DNA from: a virus
Strand: one strand, 5' to 3'
IMG/VR virus record: IMGVR_UViG_3300029981_000034
Coordinates: 1-35,730 of that record
DNA: 35,730 bases
The notes under the pieces are model-generated. The model saw nothing but the letters and a program-made list of their open reading frames with translations, searched no databases and was not told where the DNA came from. Positions 6,099-13,478 of the stretch are shown in pieces. Positions within the stretch are counted from its first letter, which is position 1, and each line of letters starts with the position of its first letter. The translations under genes were made by a program, and so were the position numbers.

Positions 6099-6600
6099 TT
6101 TAGAAGAAATTTACAGCATCGATGATGTGGCAGAAATTGAAACCACAGAGTTTACAATCACGGATGACTTGAAAGCTGATTGGGCTATTAAAATAATTAA
6201 GCAAGAAGAGGCACAATCCATCAGGTTAGTTGAAACTATTAACCAAGAAATAGAAATACTAAAAGCAAAAGCCGATAAGTTAAAAGAGTCTGCAAATTGT
6301 GGATTTTTAAAAGGTAAATTAGCAGATTATTTTGATACCTTAGATGGGGTAAAGGTAGATAAAACACAAATTAGTTATAAATTACCTAGTGGTTCTTTGG
6401 TGCTTAAAAGACCTAGCGTTGAATATGTTAAGGATGAAGAAAAGATTTTGAACTATTTGACGGCTAATGATCGTTTTGAGTTTATAAAAACCAACCCTAA
6501 AGTTGACTGGGGCAATCTTAAAAAGTTGGGTGATGACGAGTTGACAAAAATTGACGGTATAACTATTCAACAAAAACCTGCAAGTTTTAACGTAAAGTAG
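6091..6600 (+). CDS. Gam / Gp157-like host-nuclease inhibitor
   Basis: 169 residues with the layout of phage Gam/Gp157-type proteins: an N-terminal 'DDLKADWAIKIIKQEEAQ' helix, a long coiled coil, GFLKGKLADYFDTL, then a beta-rich end with YKLPSGSLVLKRP. Gam proteins coat DNA ends and block host exonucleases such as RecBCD, so recombination intermediates survive. AAGGAG precedes the ATG. It lies between the Sak4-like ATPase and SSB, which supports a recombination role. The alternative is a structural homologue with another DNA-binding role. Confidence 0.75.
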   Translation: MNNLEEIYSIDDVAEIETTEFTITDDLKADWAIKIIKQEEAQSIRLVETINQEIEILKAKADKLKESANCGFLKGKLADYFDTLDGVKVDKTQISYKLPSGSLVLKRPSVEYVKDEEKILNYLTANDRFEFIKTNPKVDWGNLKKLGDDELTKIDGITIQQKPASFNVK

Positions 6601-6607
6601 GCAAACA

Positions 6608-7071
6608 ATGCGGATTAATAGCAAATTATTAACATCAAAAAACGGTTTACTTGTATTTGAGCCTTTTGGGTACAGACAAGATATAGAACCTGACAAACTA
6701 TACTCTTTAGACATTAAAGAATACAAGTCAAACCGCTCTCTTGAACAAAACAGAATGATGTGGGGCATCATCCAACAAATAGCAACCGTAACAGGTAATG
6801 ACGAAATGAGCATTTATATCTCGGGGCTTGAACATGCAAATGCTAAATATGATTTTATAGCAGCGTTGCCGGAAGCAGAAACAAGCTTAAAAAAGTATTT
6901 AGGGCTATAAGTCCATTAGGTACATTAATTACACCAAAAGGCGTTGAGCTAATAACTTATAAATGTTTTATCGGTTCAAGCAAATTTGACACAAAAGAAA
7001 TGACTCTGCTTATAGACTACTTTATCAGAAAAGCAGCAGAATACGGAATTTACATAGAAGGAGAAAATTAA
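6608..7071 (+). CDS. NinB-like recombination protein with internal -1 frameshift
   Basis: Frame 0 from 6608 reads about 100 residues, with the family-like segment SLEQNRMMWGIIQQIATVTG, and stops at 6908-6910. The -1 frame then continues without a stop to 7071 and encodes the expected family end (KCFIGSSKFDTKEMTLLIDY, then AAEYGIYIEG). The frames join at A_AAA_AAG (6889-6894 plus G6895), the best-known -1 slippery heptamer. A GGAAG sequence lies 13 bases upstream. Either ribosomes shift here, giving a product of about 154 residues, or one A has been lost and the gene is broken. NinB-type proteins bind single-stranded DNA in phage recombination. Family assignment is moderate. Confidence 0.65.
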
Positions 7072-7072
7072 C

Positions 7073-7501
7073 ATGAATAACGTAAATTTAATTGGAAATC
7101 TTGGACAAGACCCAGAAATAACTTGGAAAAATTTTACAAATGCAGAAGGTAAAGAAGAGGCATTCTGCACTGTTTTATTTAGTGTGGCAGTTCCTGAATG
7201 GAGCAAAAAAGAAAAAAAGAATATCCCTAACTGGATAAAATGCAAAGCAGCAGGAAAAACAGCAGAGAATATAGGTAATTTTTTCAAAAAAGGTTCAAGT
7301 ATTGCAATTGAAGGAAAAATAAAAACTGATACTTGGAAAAACGAAGCAGATGAGAATCGTTCAATGACTTATGTTTCGGTTAATAAGTTTGATTTTTTAA
7401 CTAAAAAAGATGATGCAAATAGTCAACAACAGACACAAGCACAACAAGAATATGGCGAAACAGAATTAACACAGGAAGAACTAGACGTAATACCATTTTA
7501 A
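7073..7501 (+). CDS. ssb: Single-stranded DNA-binding protein
   Basis: 142 residues. The OB-fold start NNVNLIGNLGQDPE, the WIKCKAAGKTAENIGNFFKK segment and the KGSSIAIEGKI strand are typical of bacterial-type SSB. A Gln-rich linker leads to the acidic tail ending D-V-I-P-F, the peptide that recruits partner proteins. AAGGAG lies before the ATG. It coats single-stranded DNA during replication and is the natural partner of the Sak4-like ATPase upstream. Confidence 0.95.
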   Translation: MNNVNLIGNLGQDPEITWKNFTNAEGKEEAFCTVLFSVAVPEWSKKEKKNIPNWIKCKAAGKTAENIGNFFKKGSSIAIEGKIKTDTWKNEADENRSMTYVSVNKFDFLTKKDDANSQQQTQAQQEYGETELTQEELDVIPF

Positions 7502-7543
7502 ACCCTTAACACAGCCCCTTACTAGGGGTTGACTTAAGGGTTT
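7500..7543 (+). terminator. Nested two-tier hairpin after ssb
   Basis: Outer stem AAACCCTTAA (7500-7509) with TTAAGGGTTT (7534-7543), 10 perfect pairs. Inner stem CCCCT (7515-7519) with AGGGG (7524-7528), loop TACT. The internal loops are CACAG and TTGAC. Only TTT, followed by A residues, comes next on the plus strand, so it is a weak terminator and may instead be an RNA-stability or regulatory hairpin. Confidence 0.5.
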
Positions 7544-7564
7544 AAAAAAACAAAGGAAAACATC

Positions 7565-7756
7565 ATGGACAACTTACAAGAACAAATAGACATAGATTTT
7601 TTAAAGACTCTTTCTTATGAAGAGATATATGAAAATTTAAAAATACAAAAGAAGTCAATTGAGTTGATGGCTGAAAAGCTTAAACAAGACAGTTTCTTAG
7701 AAAATACAACCGATGAAATTATAAAACACTATAGGGAGTTAGCAAACGAAGTTTAG
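7565..7756 (+). CDS. 63-residue hypothetical protein
   Basis: A charged, helical small protein (DFLKTLSYEEIYENLKIQKK). AAAGGAAAA lies before the ATG. It follows the nested hairpin and precedes the replication genes. No family is recognised. Confidence 0.6.
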   Translation: MDNLQEQIDIDFLKTLSYEEIYENLKIQKKSIELMAEKLKQDSFLENTTDEIIKHYRELANEV

Positions 7757-7793
7757 GGACTTATTAAACAGTATTAGAGATATGTTGGGGAAT

Positions 7794-7922
7794 ATGAAAA
7801 TGAAAAAGTGTAAATTTGAAGGCGTTAAATGCCGTGGGTGTGATTATTTTAAATTATGCCTTGTAAATGACTCTATAAAAAGGAAAATACGCATTGCCGA
7901 TAGAAAAGCGGGGCAAGTGTAG
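7794..7922 (+). CDS. 42-residue Cys-rich basic peptide
   Basis: C6, C13, C16 and C22 (KCKFEGVKCRGCDYFKLC) suggest a small metal-binding knuckle, followed by a basic tail. Its stop ends one base before the ATG of the replication initiator, so the two are probably coupled. No good ribosome-binding site is seen, so the start is uncertain. Confidence 0.45.
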   Translation: MKMKKCKFEGVKCRGCDYFKLCLVNDSIKRKIRIADRKAGQV

Positions 7923-7923
7923 T

Positions 7924-8679
7924 ATGTCAAAAAGATTTACGGATACTGAAATTTGGAAAAAGAAATGGTTCCAAAAATTAACTACAAAACAAAGAATGTT
8001 ATTTATATTTATTAAGGATAATTGCGATTGTGCCGGTGTTTATGAGCCTGATTCTATAATGCTGTCTTTTTTCTTTAAAACAGAAGATATTGAAAAAGAA
8101 ATTGAGGCAATAAATAAATCAAAATTACAAATTATAAAATTGGAAAACGGTCGCTTTTTTGTGATTGATTTTATCGAATTTCAAAACAAAGTTAAAATTG
8201 AAAATTTAAACCCGAATTTTAACCCGCATAAAGGTATACTCGCAAGCCTCAATAAAAATAATGTTCTTTCAACTCTTGTCCAACCCTTGGGTAACCCTTC
8301 CGAAGGGTTACAAGGTAAGGGTATGGGTAAGGGTATAGATAAAGATAAGAGTATAGATATATATTTAAGTCCTGAAATTGAAAAAGTTTTTGAGATTTAC
8401 AAATCTGAATGCCCTGATCTGATTGCATTAACTTTTGAAAGAAAAAATGGAAAGGTAAGAGAAAGCATTGGAGAATTTTTAAATGTGCTTGATTATGACC
8501 TTGAAGAGGTAAAGGAAATATGTAAAAAGGCTAATGCACTTGTAACAATAGCGACTAATAAAATTGACCTGCAAAGCATTTTGAACAATTACACAGGTAT
8601 TAAAAGCGGTAAATATTTAAACAAAACAGCTAAAAAGGGATTAACACAAAACGATATAGACAAAATATTTGAGGATTAG
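7924..8679 (+). CDS. Phage replication initiator (replisome organizer-like)
   Basis: 251 residues from ATG 7924 (SKRFTDTEIWKKKWFQKLTT). This N-terminal signature and the winged-helix-like start are common to phage replication initiation or DnaD-like proteins. A Gly/Lys-rich linker (GKGMGKGIDKDKS) separates it from a helical C-terminal domain (FEIYKSECPDLIALTFERKN, then EEVKEICKKANALVT). A longer TTG start at 7894 is possible but lacks the conserved opening. It probably melts or marks the origin and recruits the helicase system, with the next gene as loader. Family is likely, mechanism inferred. Confidence 0.72.
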   Translation: MSKRFTDTEIWKKKWFQKLTTKQRMLFIFIKDNCDCAGVYEPDSIMLSFFFKTEDIEKEIEAINKSKLQIIKLENGRFFVIDFIEFQNKVKIENLNPNFNPHKGILASLNKNNVLSTLVQPLGNPSEGLQGKGMGKGIDKDKSIDIYLSPEIEKVFEIYKSECPDLIALTFERKNGKVRESIGEFLNVLDYDLEEVKEICKKANALVTIATNKIDLQSILNNYTGIKSGKYLNKTAKKGLTQNDIDKIFED

Positions 8680-8682
8680 AAA

Positions 8683-9063
8683 ATGAACAGAAAAGATTTT
8701 TTAAAAAGACTATTTGCAATGTATCCAAATACTTTTACCACTGGTGAAAACGGAAACGGAAAAGTATGGAGAGAGGCATATGAAGAAGTGCTAAAAGAAA
8801 AATGGGATTACGATAAATTGTTTTCTAAAATGGTAACAAAATATCAACACACTCATATTGCACCTGCACCTGCATTCTTTGTTGATTTTATAGAAGATAT
8901 TAAACCTCAAAACAAATGTGATGCGTTAAAAAATATTGATATTCTTAAAGGAATTGAGCACCAAGACCCATCACCAGAAACACAACAAAAAATTGCAGAA
9001 TTTAAACAAAAAATAAATTCTAATTCAGAAAAGTTCCAAGTATATGGCGGTAAGTACGATTAA
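8683..9063 (+). CDS. Possible helicase loader (G39P-like)
   Basis: 126 residues, the same length class as phage SPP1-type helicase loader G39P. WREAYEEVLKEKWDYDKLFS followed by AFFVDFIED resembles the helical N-terminal domain of such loaders, and the C-terminus looks disordered. It directly follows the replication initiator with a 3-bp gap. The match is by general pattern only, so the name is tentative. Confidence 0.5.
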   Translation: MNRKDFLKRLFAMYPNTFTTGENGNGKVWREAYEEVLKEKWDYDKLFSKMVTKYQHTHIAPAPAFFVDFIEDIKPQNKCDALKNIDILKGIEHQDPSPETQQKIAEFKQKINSNSEKFQVYGGKYD

Positions 9064-9082
9064 TAAAGAGGAGATTAGGGAT

Positions 9083-9397
9083 ATGTCAAATGAAAAAGAA
9101 CAATTGAATTTATTTAAGCCAGTAGTTGATGAAAAGAAAATCAACGAAGTGCTGAATATGGGAACGCACGAAAGTATCATCTTAAGGGATATTTTGTTAA
9201 ACGGCTCTACAACCGTACGTGACTTATTGTCAAAAATGAATTGCCCTTACAGTGCGATCAGAGATTTACAAAAGTCTTTCGGAATACCGCTTGAATTTAC
9301 AACTGAGAAAAGAGTTGAAAAGGTTATGAAAAAAGGTAAGGAAATTGAAGTTACAAAACCTTATAGACGCTATTTCTTAGCGAAAATGGAGTGCTAA
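9083..9397 (+). CDS. Helix-turn-helix-like early protein
   Basis: 104 residues from ATG 9083, which follows AGGAG. A start 13 codons upstream overlaps the previous gene and is less likely. The segment HESIILRDILLNGSTTVRDL followed by NCPYSAIRDLQKSFGIP looks like a winged helix, so DNA binding is likely. The C-terminus is basic. Such proteins often accompany phage replication genes. Confidence 0.6.
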   Translation: MSNEKEQLNLFKPVVDEKKINEVLNMGTHESIILRDILLNGSTTVRDLLSKMNCPYSAIRDLQKSFGIPLEFTTEKRVEKVMKKGKEIEVTKPYRRYFLAKMEC

Positions 9398-9586
9398 ATG
9401 AGATTAAGTATTCCAAATGATGGAAAATCTTGCTTTGATTGCCCCGATACAGACCAGTCAACTAAAGGTCAAATGTCAATCTATTGTAAGAAAAAAGGTA
9501 TAAGCGTTTTTGCAAGTAATGATACATATATGCGGTGTAAATATCAACAAAAACGTGATGAATTATACAAACAAGGATTTATTTAA
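9398..9586 (+). CDS. 62-residue Cys-containing hypothetical protein
   Basis: It starts at the base after the previous stop (TAAATG junction). It contains Cys residues in SCFDCPDTD, YCKKK and RCKYQ, consistent with one zinc site. No family is recognised. Confidence 0.6.
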   Translation: MRLSIPNDGKSCFDCPDTDQSTKGQMSIYCKKKGISVFASNDTYMRCKYQQKRDELYKQGFI

Positions 9587-9628
9587 GCACACCCAAGTGC
9601 AGTTTACAAAAAGAAAAGGAGAAAACAC

Positions 9629-10231
9629 ATGTCAAAAAAAACAAAGTATGAAAAGTACACAGAAGCAGAGGAAACAATTGAAAACAATCTTGAAGAAATT
9701 ACACAAGAGAGTGATGGTATTGACGAAGCTCTTGGCTTTGTAGAAGAGCCGCAAAAGGAAAAATCTTTAGCAGAAGAAGCTGACGACGAATTTATGGACA
9801 CCATCAGTGAAACACCAAAAAAGCTAACAGCTAAGGAAAGAGCTAAAAAAATAGCGGAATTGGAAGAAGACATTGCCAATGCAACCGCTAGAATGACTGA
9901 AATTGAACCAATAGCCGAACTTTCAAAAAATGCTGGTTTTAGGGTTTTGGTTGAAGAAGTTAAAGGCAGTGTATGCAAAAGTGTTCATGCTGAGGAAATA
10001 AAAGAATTCAAAGACGGTGGAAAGGTGCTAGAGGCAGTTTTATTAACTGAAAAAACAGTTAATAGATATAACTTTGCCTATGACGAAAGAAAAGCATCTA
10101 TCAAGGGCTTTGAGGCCTCAATTGTTGAACTTAAAGCTGGTCAATTAACAATCTTTGACGGTGGAAAAACAGACAATGAAGTTGAAGAAAACAAGGTCAT
10201 TGTACCGGAAAAAATAGCAGTAGGGAAGTAA
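9629..10231 (+). CDS. 200-residue acidic coiled-coil protein
   Basis: The N-terminal third is very acidic and probably disordered. Residues about 65-95 form a coiled coil (KERAKKIAELEEDIANATAR). A more ordered C-terminal part follows (NAGFRVLVEEVKGSVCKSVH). AAAGGAG precedes the ATG. It ends just before a G/C hairpin and the DUF5131 gene. No function can be assigned. Confidence 0.65.
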   Translation: MSKKTKYEKYTEAEETIENNLEEITQESDGIDEALGFVEEPQKEKSLAEEADDEFMDTISETPKKLTAKERAKKIAELEEDIANATARMTEIEPIAELSKNAGFRVLVEEVKGSVCKSVHAEEIKEFKDGGKVLEAVLLTEKTVNRYNFAYDERKASIKGFEASIVELKAGQLTIFDGGKTDNEVEENKVIVPEKIAVGK

Positions 10232-10243
10232 CACAAAGTAAGT

Positions 10244-10270
10244 GGTCAGGGGCTTAATCGCCCCTTTACC
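10244..10270 (+). terminator. G/C hairpin, weak terminator
   Basis: GGGGC (10249-10253) pairs with GCCCC (10260-10264) around TTAATC. GGT (10244-10246) and ACC (10268-10270) can extend the stem across an internal loop. Only TTT follows the core stem, so termination would be partial. Confidence 0.4.
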
Positions 10271-10288
10271 AAAAAATTGGAGTAAAAA

Positions 10289-11155
10289 ATGAGTAAATCA
10301 AACATAGAATGGACACAAGAAACTTGGAACCCTATCACTGGGTGTACAAAATATTCAGAAGGTTGTAAAAATTGTTACGCTGAAAAAATGACAAAACGCT
10401 TATGTGCAATGGGTCAAATGAAATATGCGAATGGTTTTAATAATGTTACTTTTCACCCAAGAGAATTAAACAGAAATTTAGCAGTAAAACCCAGTATGAT
10501 TTTTGTTAACTCAATGTCCGATACTTTTCACAAAGATATTACAAATCGTCAAATTACAGATATTTTAAATGTAGCTTGCGATTATAAACAACATATTTTC
10601 CAAATACTTACCAAACGCTCACACCGGATTAATGATTGGAGTTATTATCCAAAAAATGTTTGGCTTGGGGTTACGGTTGAACACGCTGATTATAAATTTA
10701 GAATCAATGACCTAAAGAAAACGGATGCTAAAGTAAAATTCTTATCCTGTGAGCCGTTACTTGGAAATTTAGGCGAACTTAATTTAAACGGAATTGATTG
10801 GGTAATCTGTGGTGGTGAATCCGGTCATAAAGCTCGCCCTATGCACCCTGATTGGGTAGAAAATATCCAAATACAATGCAAAGAGCAGGGTGTTCCATTT
10901 TTCTTTAAACAATGGGGAGAATGGCAAAACGGATCGGATAAAAATAAACCCTCTTTTGCTATTTTTAATAACGGTGATTTTATCCCGTTCACAAAAAAAG
11001 ATACGGAAGCATATCAAAAGAAAATTTACTTATCCGGTGATGATTGGAACAGTTTAAATCCTTATGTTATAGCAAAAACAGGCAAGAAAAAAGCCGGAAG
11101 TTTACTTAATGGAAAACAATACAAAGAATTTCCAAAAGGCGGTACCGGTGAGTAA
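10289..11155 (+). CDS. DUF5131 (phage Gp37/Gp68) family protein
   Basis: 288 residues opening with the family signature NIEWTQETWNPITGCTKYSE and three cysteines, C19, C26 and C29 (GCKNCYAEKM). Other conserved blocks are FVNSMSDTFH, QILTKRSHR, VWLGVTVEH, FLSCEPLLG, WVICGGESG and PFFFKQWGEW. The Cys cluster is compatible with an iron-sulphur or metal site, and radical-SAM-like chemistry has been suggested for the family, but its reaction is not established to my knowledge. It commonly occurs in phage early regions. Here it is coupled to rusA. Confidence 0.9.
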   Translation: MSKSNIEWTQETWNPITGCTKYSEGCKNCYAEKMTKRLCAMGQMKYANGFNNVTFHPRELNRNLAVKPSMIFVNSMSDTFHKDITNRQITDILNVACDYKQHIFQILTKRSHRINDWSYYPKNVWLGVTVEHADYKFRINDLKKTDAKVKFLSCEPLLGNLGELNLNGIDWVICGGESGHKARPMHPDWVENIQIQCKEQGVPFFFKQWGEWQNGSDKNKPSFAIFNNGDFIPFTKKDTEAYQKKIYLSGDDWNSLNPYVIAKTGKKKAGSLLNGKQYKEFPKGGTGE

Positions 11156-11600
11156 ATTAACATTTTCAATAGAAGGCAAAGCAAAAGCAAAACAGAGTAT
11201 GAGACAAGCAAAATGGGGCAACTATATGACCTCTTTAGATGTTGTTGAATATGCTAACTGGGTAAAACTCAACTTTCGAATGGTCTATCCTCAGCATGAT
11301 TGCAAGGTTTTTGAAGATAAACCGCTTCAAATAATCGTAGATGAATACAGAGAAGTACCAAAGACAAAACCGAAATGGTGTAAAGAAAAGAATTATAAAG
11401 CATTCGTGGATAAGGCACTGGCAGATAAAATTAGACCGATTGTAAAGCCTGATACTGATAATATATCTAAGAACATCAAAGACGCTTTAAATAAGCTTGC
11501 ATATCCTGATGACAGTCAAGTTGTAACGGAAGTAATTAGAAAATGGTATGCGAACAAATCAATGGTCAGAGTGAGCATAAGTGAATTGGAACAAGCATGA
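11148..11600 (+). CDS. rusA: RusA-type Holliday junction resolvase
   Basis: 150 residues from GTG 11148, which overlaps the previous stop as GTGAGTAA and has AAGGCGG upstream. A longer ATG frame at 11109 would overlap by 47 bp and adds no conserved sequence. The catalytic pattern is K-P-D102-T-D104-N, K-D112-A-L-N and then P-D121-D122-S-Q-V, as in RusA, which cuts four-way junctions using acidic residues that hold magnesium. It resolves recombination or packaging intermediates. Confidence 0.9.
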   Translation: MSKLTFSIEGKAKAKQSMRQAKWGNYMTSLDVVEYANWVKLNFRMVYPQHDCKVFEDKPLQIIVDEYREVPKTKPKWCKEKNYKAFVDKALADKIRPIVKPDTDNISKNIKDALNKLAYPDDSQVVTEVIRKWYANKSMVRVSISELEQA

Positions 11601-11851
11601 ACAATTATAAAAGCAGAGATATGGGTAAAAGCGTAAGTGTAAGACGGTGGACAATAACATCTATTGACTGCTATGAGCGTGGTTGTGTTTGTGAAGGGTG
11701 CTTTTATAACGAGTTTTTCAGCCCACAGGAATATAAAACACTATTAGAAACAAATACCAAATGCCAAATGAAAGCATCAGTATTAGAACTAGTACGATTA
11801 TTTGGTATACCTGAAGGAATGACAGTAAAAACAATAATTGAGGAAAACTAA
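11597..11851 (+). CDS. 84-residue Cys-rich hypothetical protein
   Basis: ATGA overlap with rusA. The middle holds C-Y-E-R-G-C-V-C-E-G-C-F and a later TKCQMK, a likely zinc site. The C-terminal part (LELVRLFGIPEGMTVKTI) looks helical, as in short DNA-binding domains. It sits between rusA and the cytosine methyltransferase. No named family. Confidence 0.65.
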   Translation: MNNYKSRDMGKSVSVRRWTITSIDCYERGCVCEGCFYNEFFSPQEYKTLLETNTKCQMKASVLELVRLFGIPEGMTVKTIIEEN

Positions 11852-11853
11852 AG

Positions 11854-12728
11854 ATGGGTATTAATGTACTAAGCTTATTTGATGGTATTTCTTGTGGACA
11901 ACTAGCCTTAGAAAGATCAGAAATTAAAATAAATAATTATTTCGCTTGTGAGATAAAAAAAGATGCTATAGCCGTCACAATGGATAATTTCCCAAACACA
12001 ATTCAGTTAGGTGACGTTCGAGAAGTTGATTTTACTAAACTACCCAAAATTGACTTGTTAATCGGTGGTAGTCCTTGTCAAGATTTATCGCAAGCACATT
12101 CAGAGCGTAAGGGTTTAGAGGGTAACAAAAGTTCTTTGTTTTGGGAATATGTCCGAGCGTTAAATGAAACTAACCCAAAATACTTTTTACTTGAAAATGT
12201 TGAAATGCCGAAAAACGATTATCAAATAATTTCAAAAACTGTTGGAACTTATCCAATCAACATTAATAGTGAGCTTGTTTCGCCACAATTAAGAAATCGC
12301 TATTATTGGACAAATATCGGCCCAGGTGATTACGATTTATTCGGTTTTAGGACTTGTGCAATATCACAACCAAAAAATAAGAAAATATATTTACAAGACA
12401 TTTTAACAAGTGGTAAGGCCGACAGATTAAAAGCTAGGTGCTTGCTTGAAAGTGATAGCAGACCACTCAAAAATCAAGAAAAAATGAGGCATAGATATTT
12501 TGATACGGGATTTACTACTTTAGTCTTTGAGGATGACGGCAGTTGCAGATACCTGAATCAAATGGAACTAGAACAATGCCAAACCCTTGGGGGGGGTATA
12601 CAAAAATATTGAACCGCAATCAGGCGGCAGGGGTAATTGGCGATGCTTGGACTGTGGACGTAATAGTACATATATTCAAAGAACTAAAAGTCGAATTGGG
12701 AAACAAAGAATTACAACAAGTCAGTTAA
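11854..12728 (+). CDS. C5-cytosine DNA methyltransferase, split by a -1 shift at a G8 run
   Basis: S-adenosylmethionine-dependent cytosine-C5 methylase. Motif I is LSLFDGISCGQ, catalytic motif IV is G-G-S-P-C75-Q, motif VI is E114-N-V, and motif VIII is QLRNRYYW. Frame 0 stops at 12610-12612 after 252 residues. The last conserved block (QAAGVIGDAWTVDVIVHIF, motif X, part of the SAM pocket) continues in the -1 frame to 12728. The frames meet at eight G (12589-12596). Nine G would restore a 291-residue enzyme with normal spacing (QTL-GGG-YT). The gene is therefore off as written unless the ribosome or polymerase slips. It is probably an orphan methylase that guards phage DNA from host restriction. 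Confidence 0.85.
12589..12596 (+). repeat. Poly-G tract (G8) in the methyltransferase gene
   Basis: This is the longest G run seen in the window. Homopolymeric G runs of this length gain and lose bases during replication and serve as phase-variation switches in many bacteria. Here the run lies exactly where the methyltransferase reading frame changes. Confidence 0.85.
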
Positions 12729-12747
12729 TAAAATAAGGAGATAAACC

Positions 12748-12957
12748 ATGGGTGAATTAGAAAAAATAGAAAGTTTAGATGTAAATAAAATAAATCAATT
12801 AGTCGGACTTTATAACGGATTAATTGACCAGTGCAGAGAGTTACAGCAAGAAAAAAATTACTGGAAAAAAGAATACAATCAAGCCTCCACTTTTAATAAC
12901 AAGTGGATAAAAAAAGTAGAAGAACTCGAAAAAGAATTAAAAGGGTTAAAATCTTGA
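12748..12957 (+). CDS. 69-residue coiled-coil protein
   Basis: AAGGAG precedes the ATG. Nearly the whole length is heptad-like helix (GLYNGLIDQCRELQQEKNYW, then KKVEELEKELKGLK). It overlaps the next gene at TTGA. It could be a small structural or regulatory partner. No family is recognised. Confidence 0.6.
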   Translation: MGELEKIESLDVNKINQLVGLYNGLIDQCRELQQEKNYWKKEYNQASTFNNKWIKKVEELEKELKGLKS

Positions 12958-13268
12958 AACTAAACGATGTTGACAAATACCCAAAATTTATATTGAGGCA
13001 CGGGCGGTTAATACCCGTAGAGCTTTGGGAAGTTGAGGGAATGACTTTTGACAAGCCTATGGAATGGCATCACTTTGTAGAAAAACAGATTAGAAAAAAC
13101 AGCCCAAAGAGATATGCAGAGCTTGAGGATAAACAAAAAATGATTTTACTTGAAAAAGATTTTCACCACAGCTTACCAAATATGAGCGACAAGCGAGTAA
13201 AAGAACAAACAGGATTACACAAATACGAACTAATTTACTTAAGAAACCATGATTATAGAAAGGATTAA
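12954..13268 (+). CDS. HNH-like small protein
   Basis: 104 residues from TTG 12954, which overlaps the previous stop as TTGA and has AAAGG upstream. A longer ATG frame (12903) would lie inside the previous gene. MEWHHFVEKQIRKNSPKRYA followed by ILLEKDFHHSLPNMSDKR has the His-rich spacing of phage HNH endonuclease-like proteins. It may nick DNA in replication or packaging. A non-catalytic fold cannot be excluded. Confidence 0.6.
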   Translation: MKLNDVDKYPKFILRHGRLIPVELWEVEGMTFDKPMEWHHFVEKQIRKNSPKRYAELEDKQKMILLEKDFHHSLPNMSDKRVKEQTGLHKYELIYLRNHDYRKD

Positions 13269-13478
13269 ATGAAAAGAGGCAGACCTAAAAGCAAACAGCT
13301 TGTAAAAGTAAAATGTTTCAGATGCGGAAAAGAATTTGACAAAGATAAAAGAAATGTAGACCTCTGCACAAACCATTATTGCAGTGACACATGTAGACAT
13401 AGCGGAACTAAACCAAGAAAAACATATAAAGGTGAAGAAATTACAACTTGCAGGAGTGAATATGCAACAAATAGTTAA
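13269..13478 (+). CDS. Zinc-ribbon small protein (paralogue of 14343 gene)
   Basis: 69 residues. RGRPKSKQLVKVKCFRCGKEF is followed by C-TNHYC-SDTC, a CxxC...CxxxC zinc ribbon. Its opening resembles the gene at 14343 (PRPKSGKLLNLICPYCGKEF), so the two look like duplicates flanking the methyltransferase. Its end overlaps the methyltransferase start. Probably a DNA-binding accessory protein. Confidence 0.65.
   Translation: MKRGRPKSKQLVKVKCFRCGKEFDKDKRNVDLCTNHYCSDTCRHSGTKPRKTYKGEEITTCRSEYATNS

Noticed and set aside
6382-6813. Minus-strand frame of 143 codons opposite the Gam-like gene
   Set aside because: It lies antisense to well-supported plus-strand coding sequence and shows no family features.
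7894-7923. TTG start 30 bases upstream for the replication initiator
   Set aside because: The ATG at 7924 gives the conserved protein start, so the extra ten residues are unlikely.
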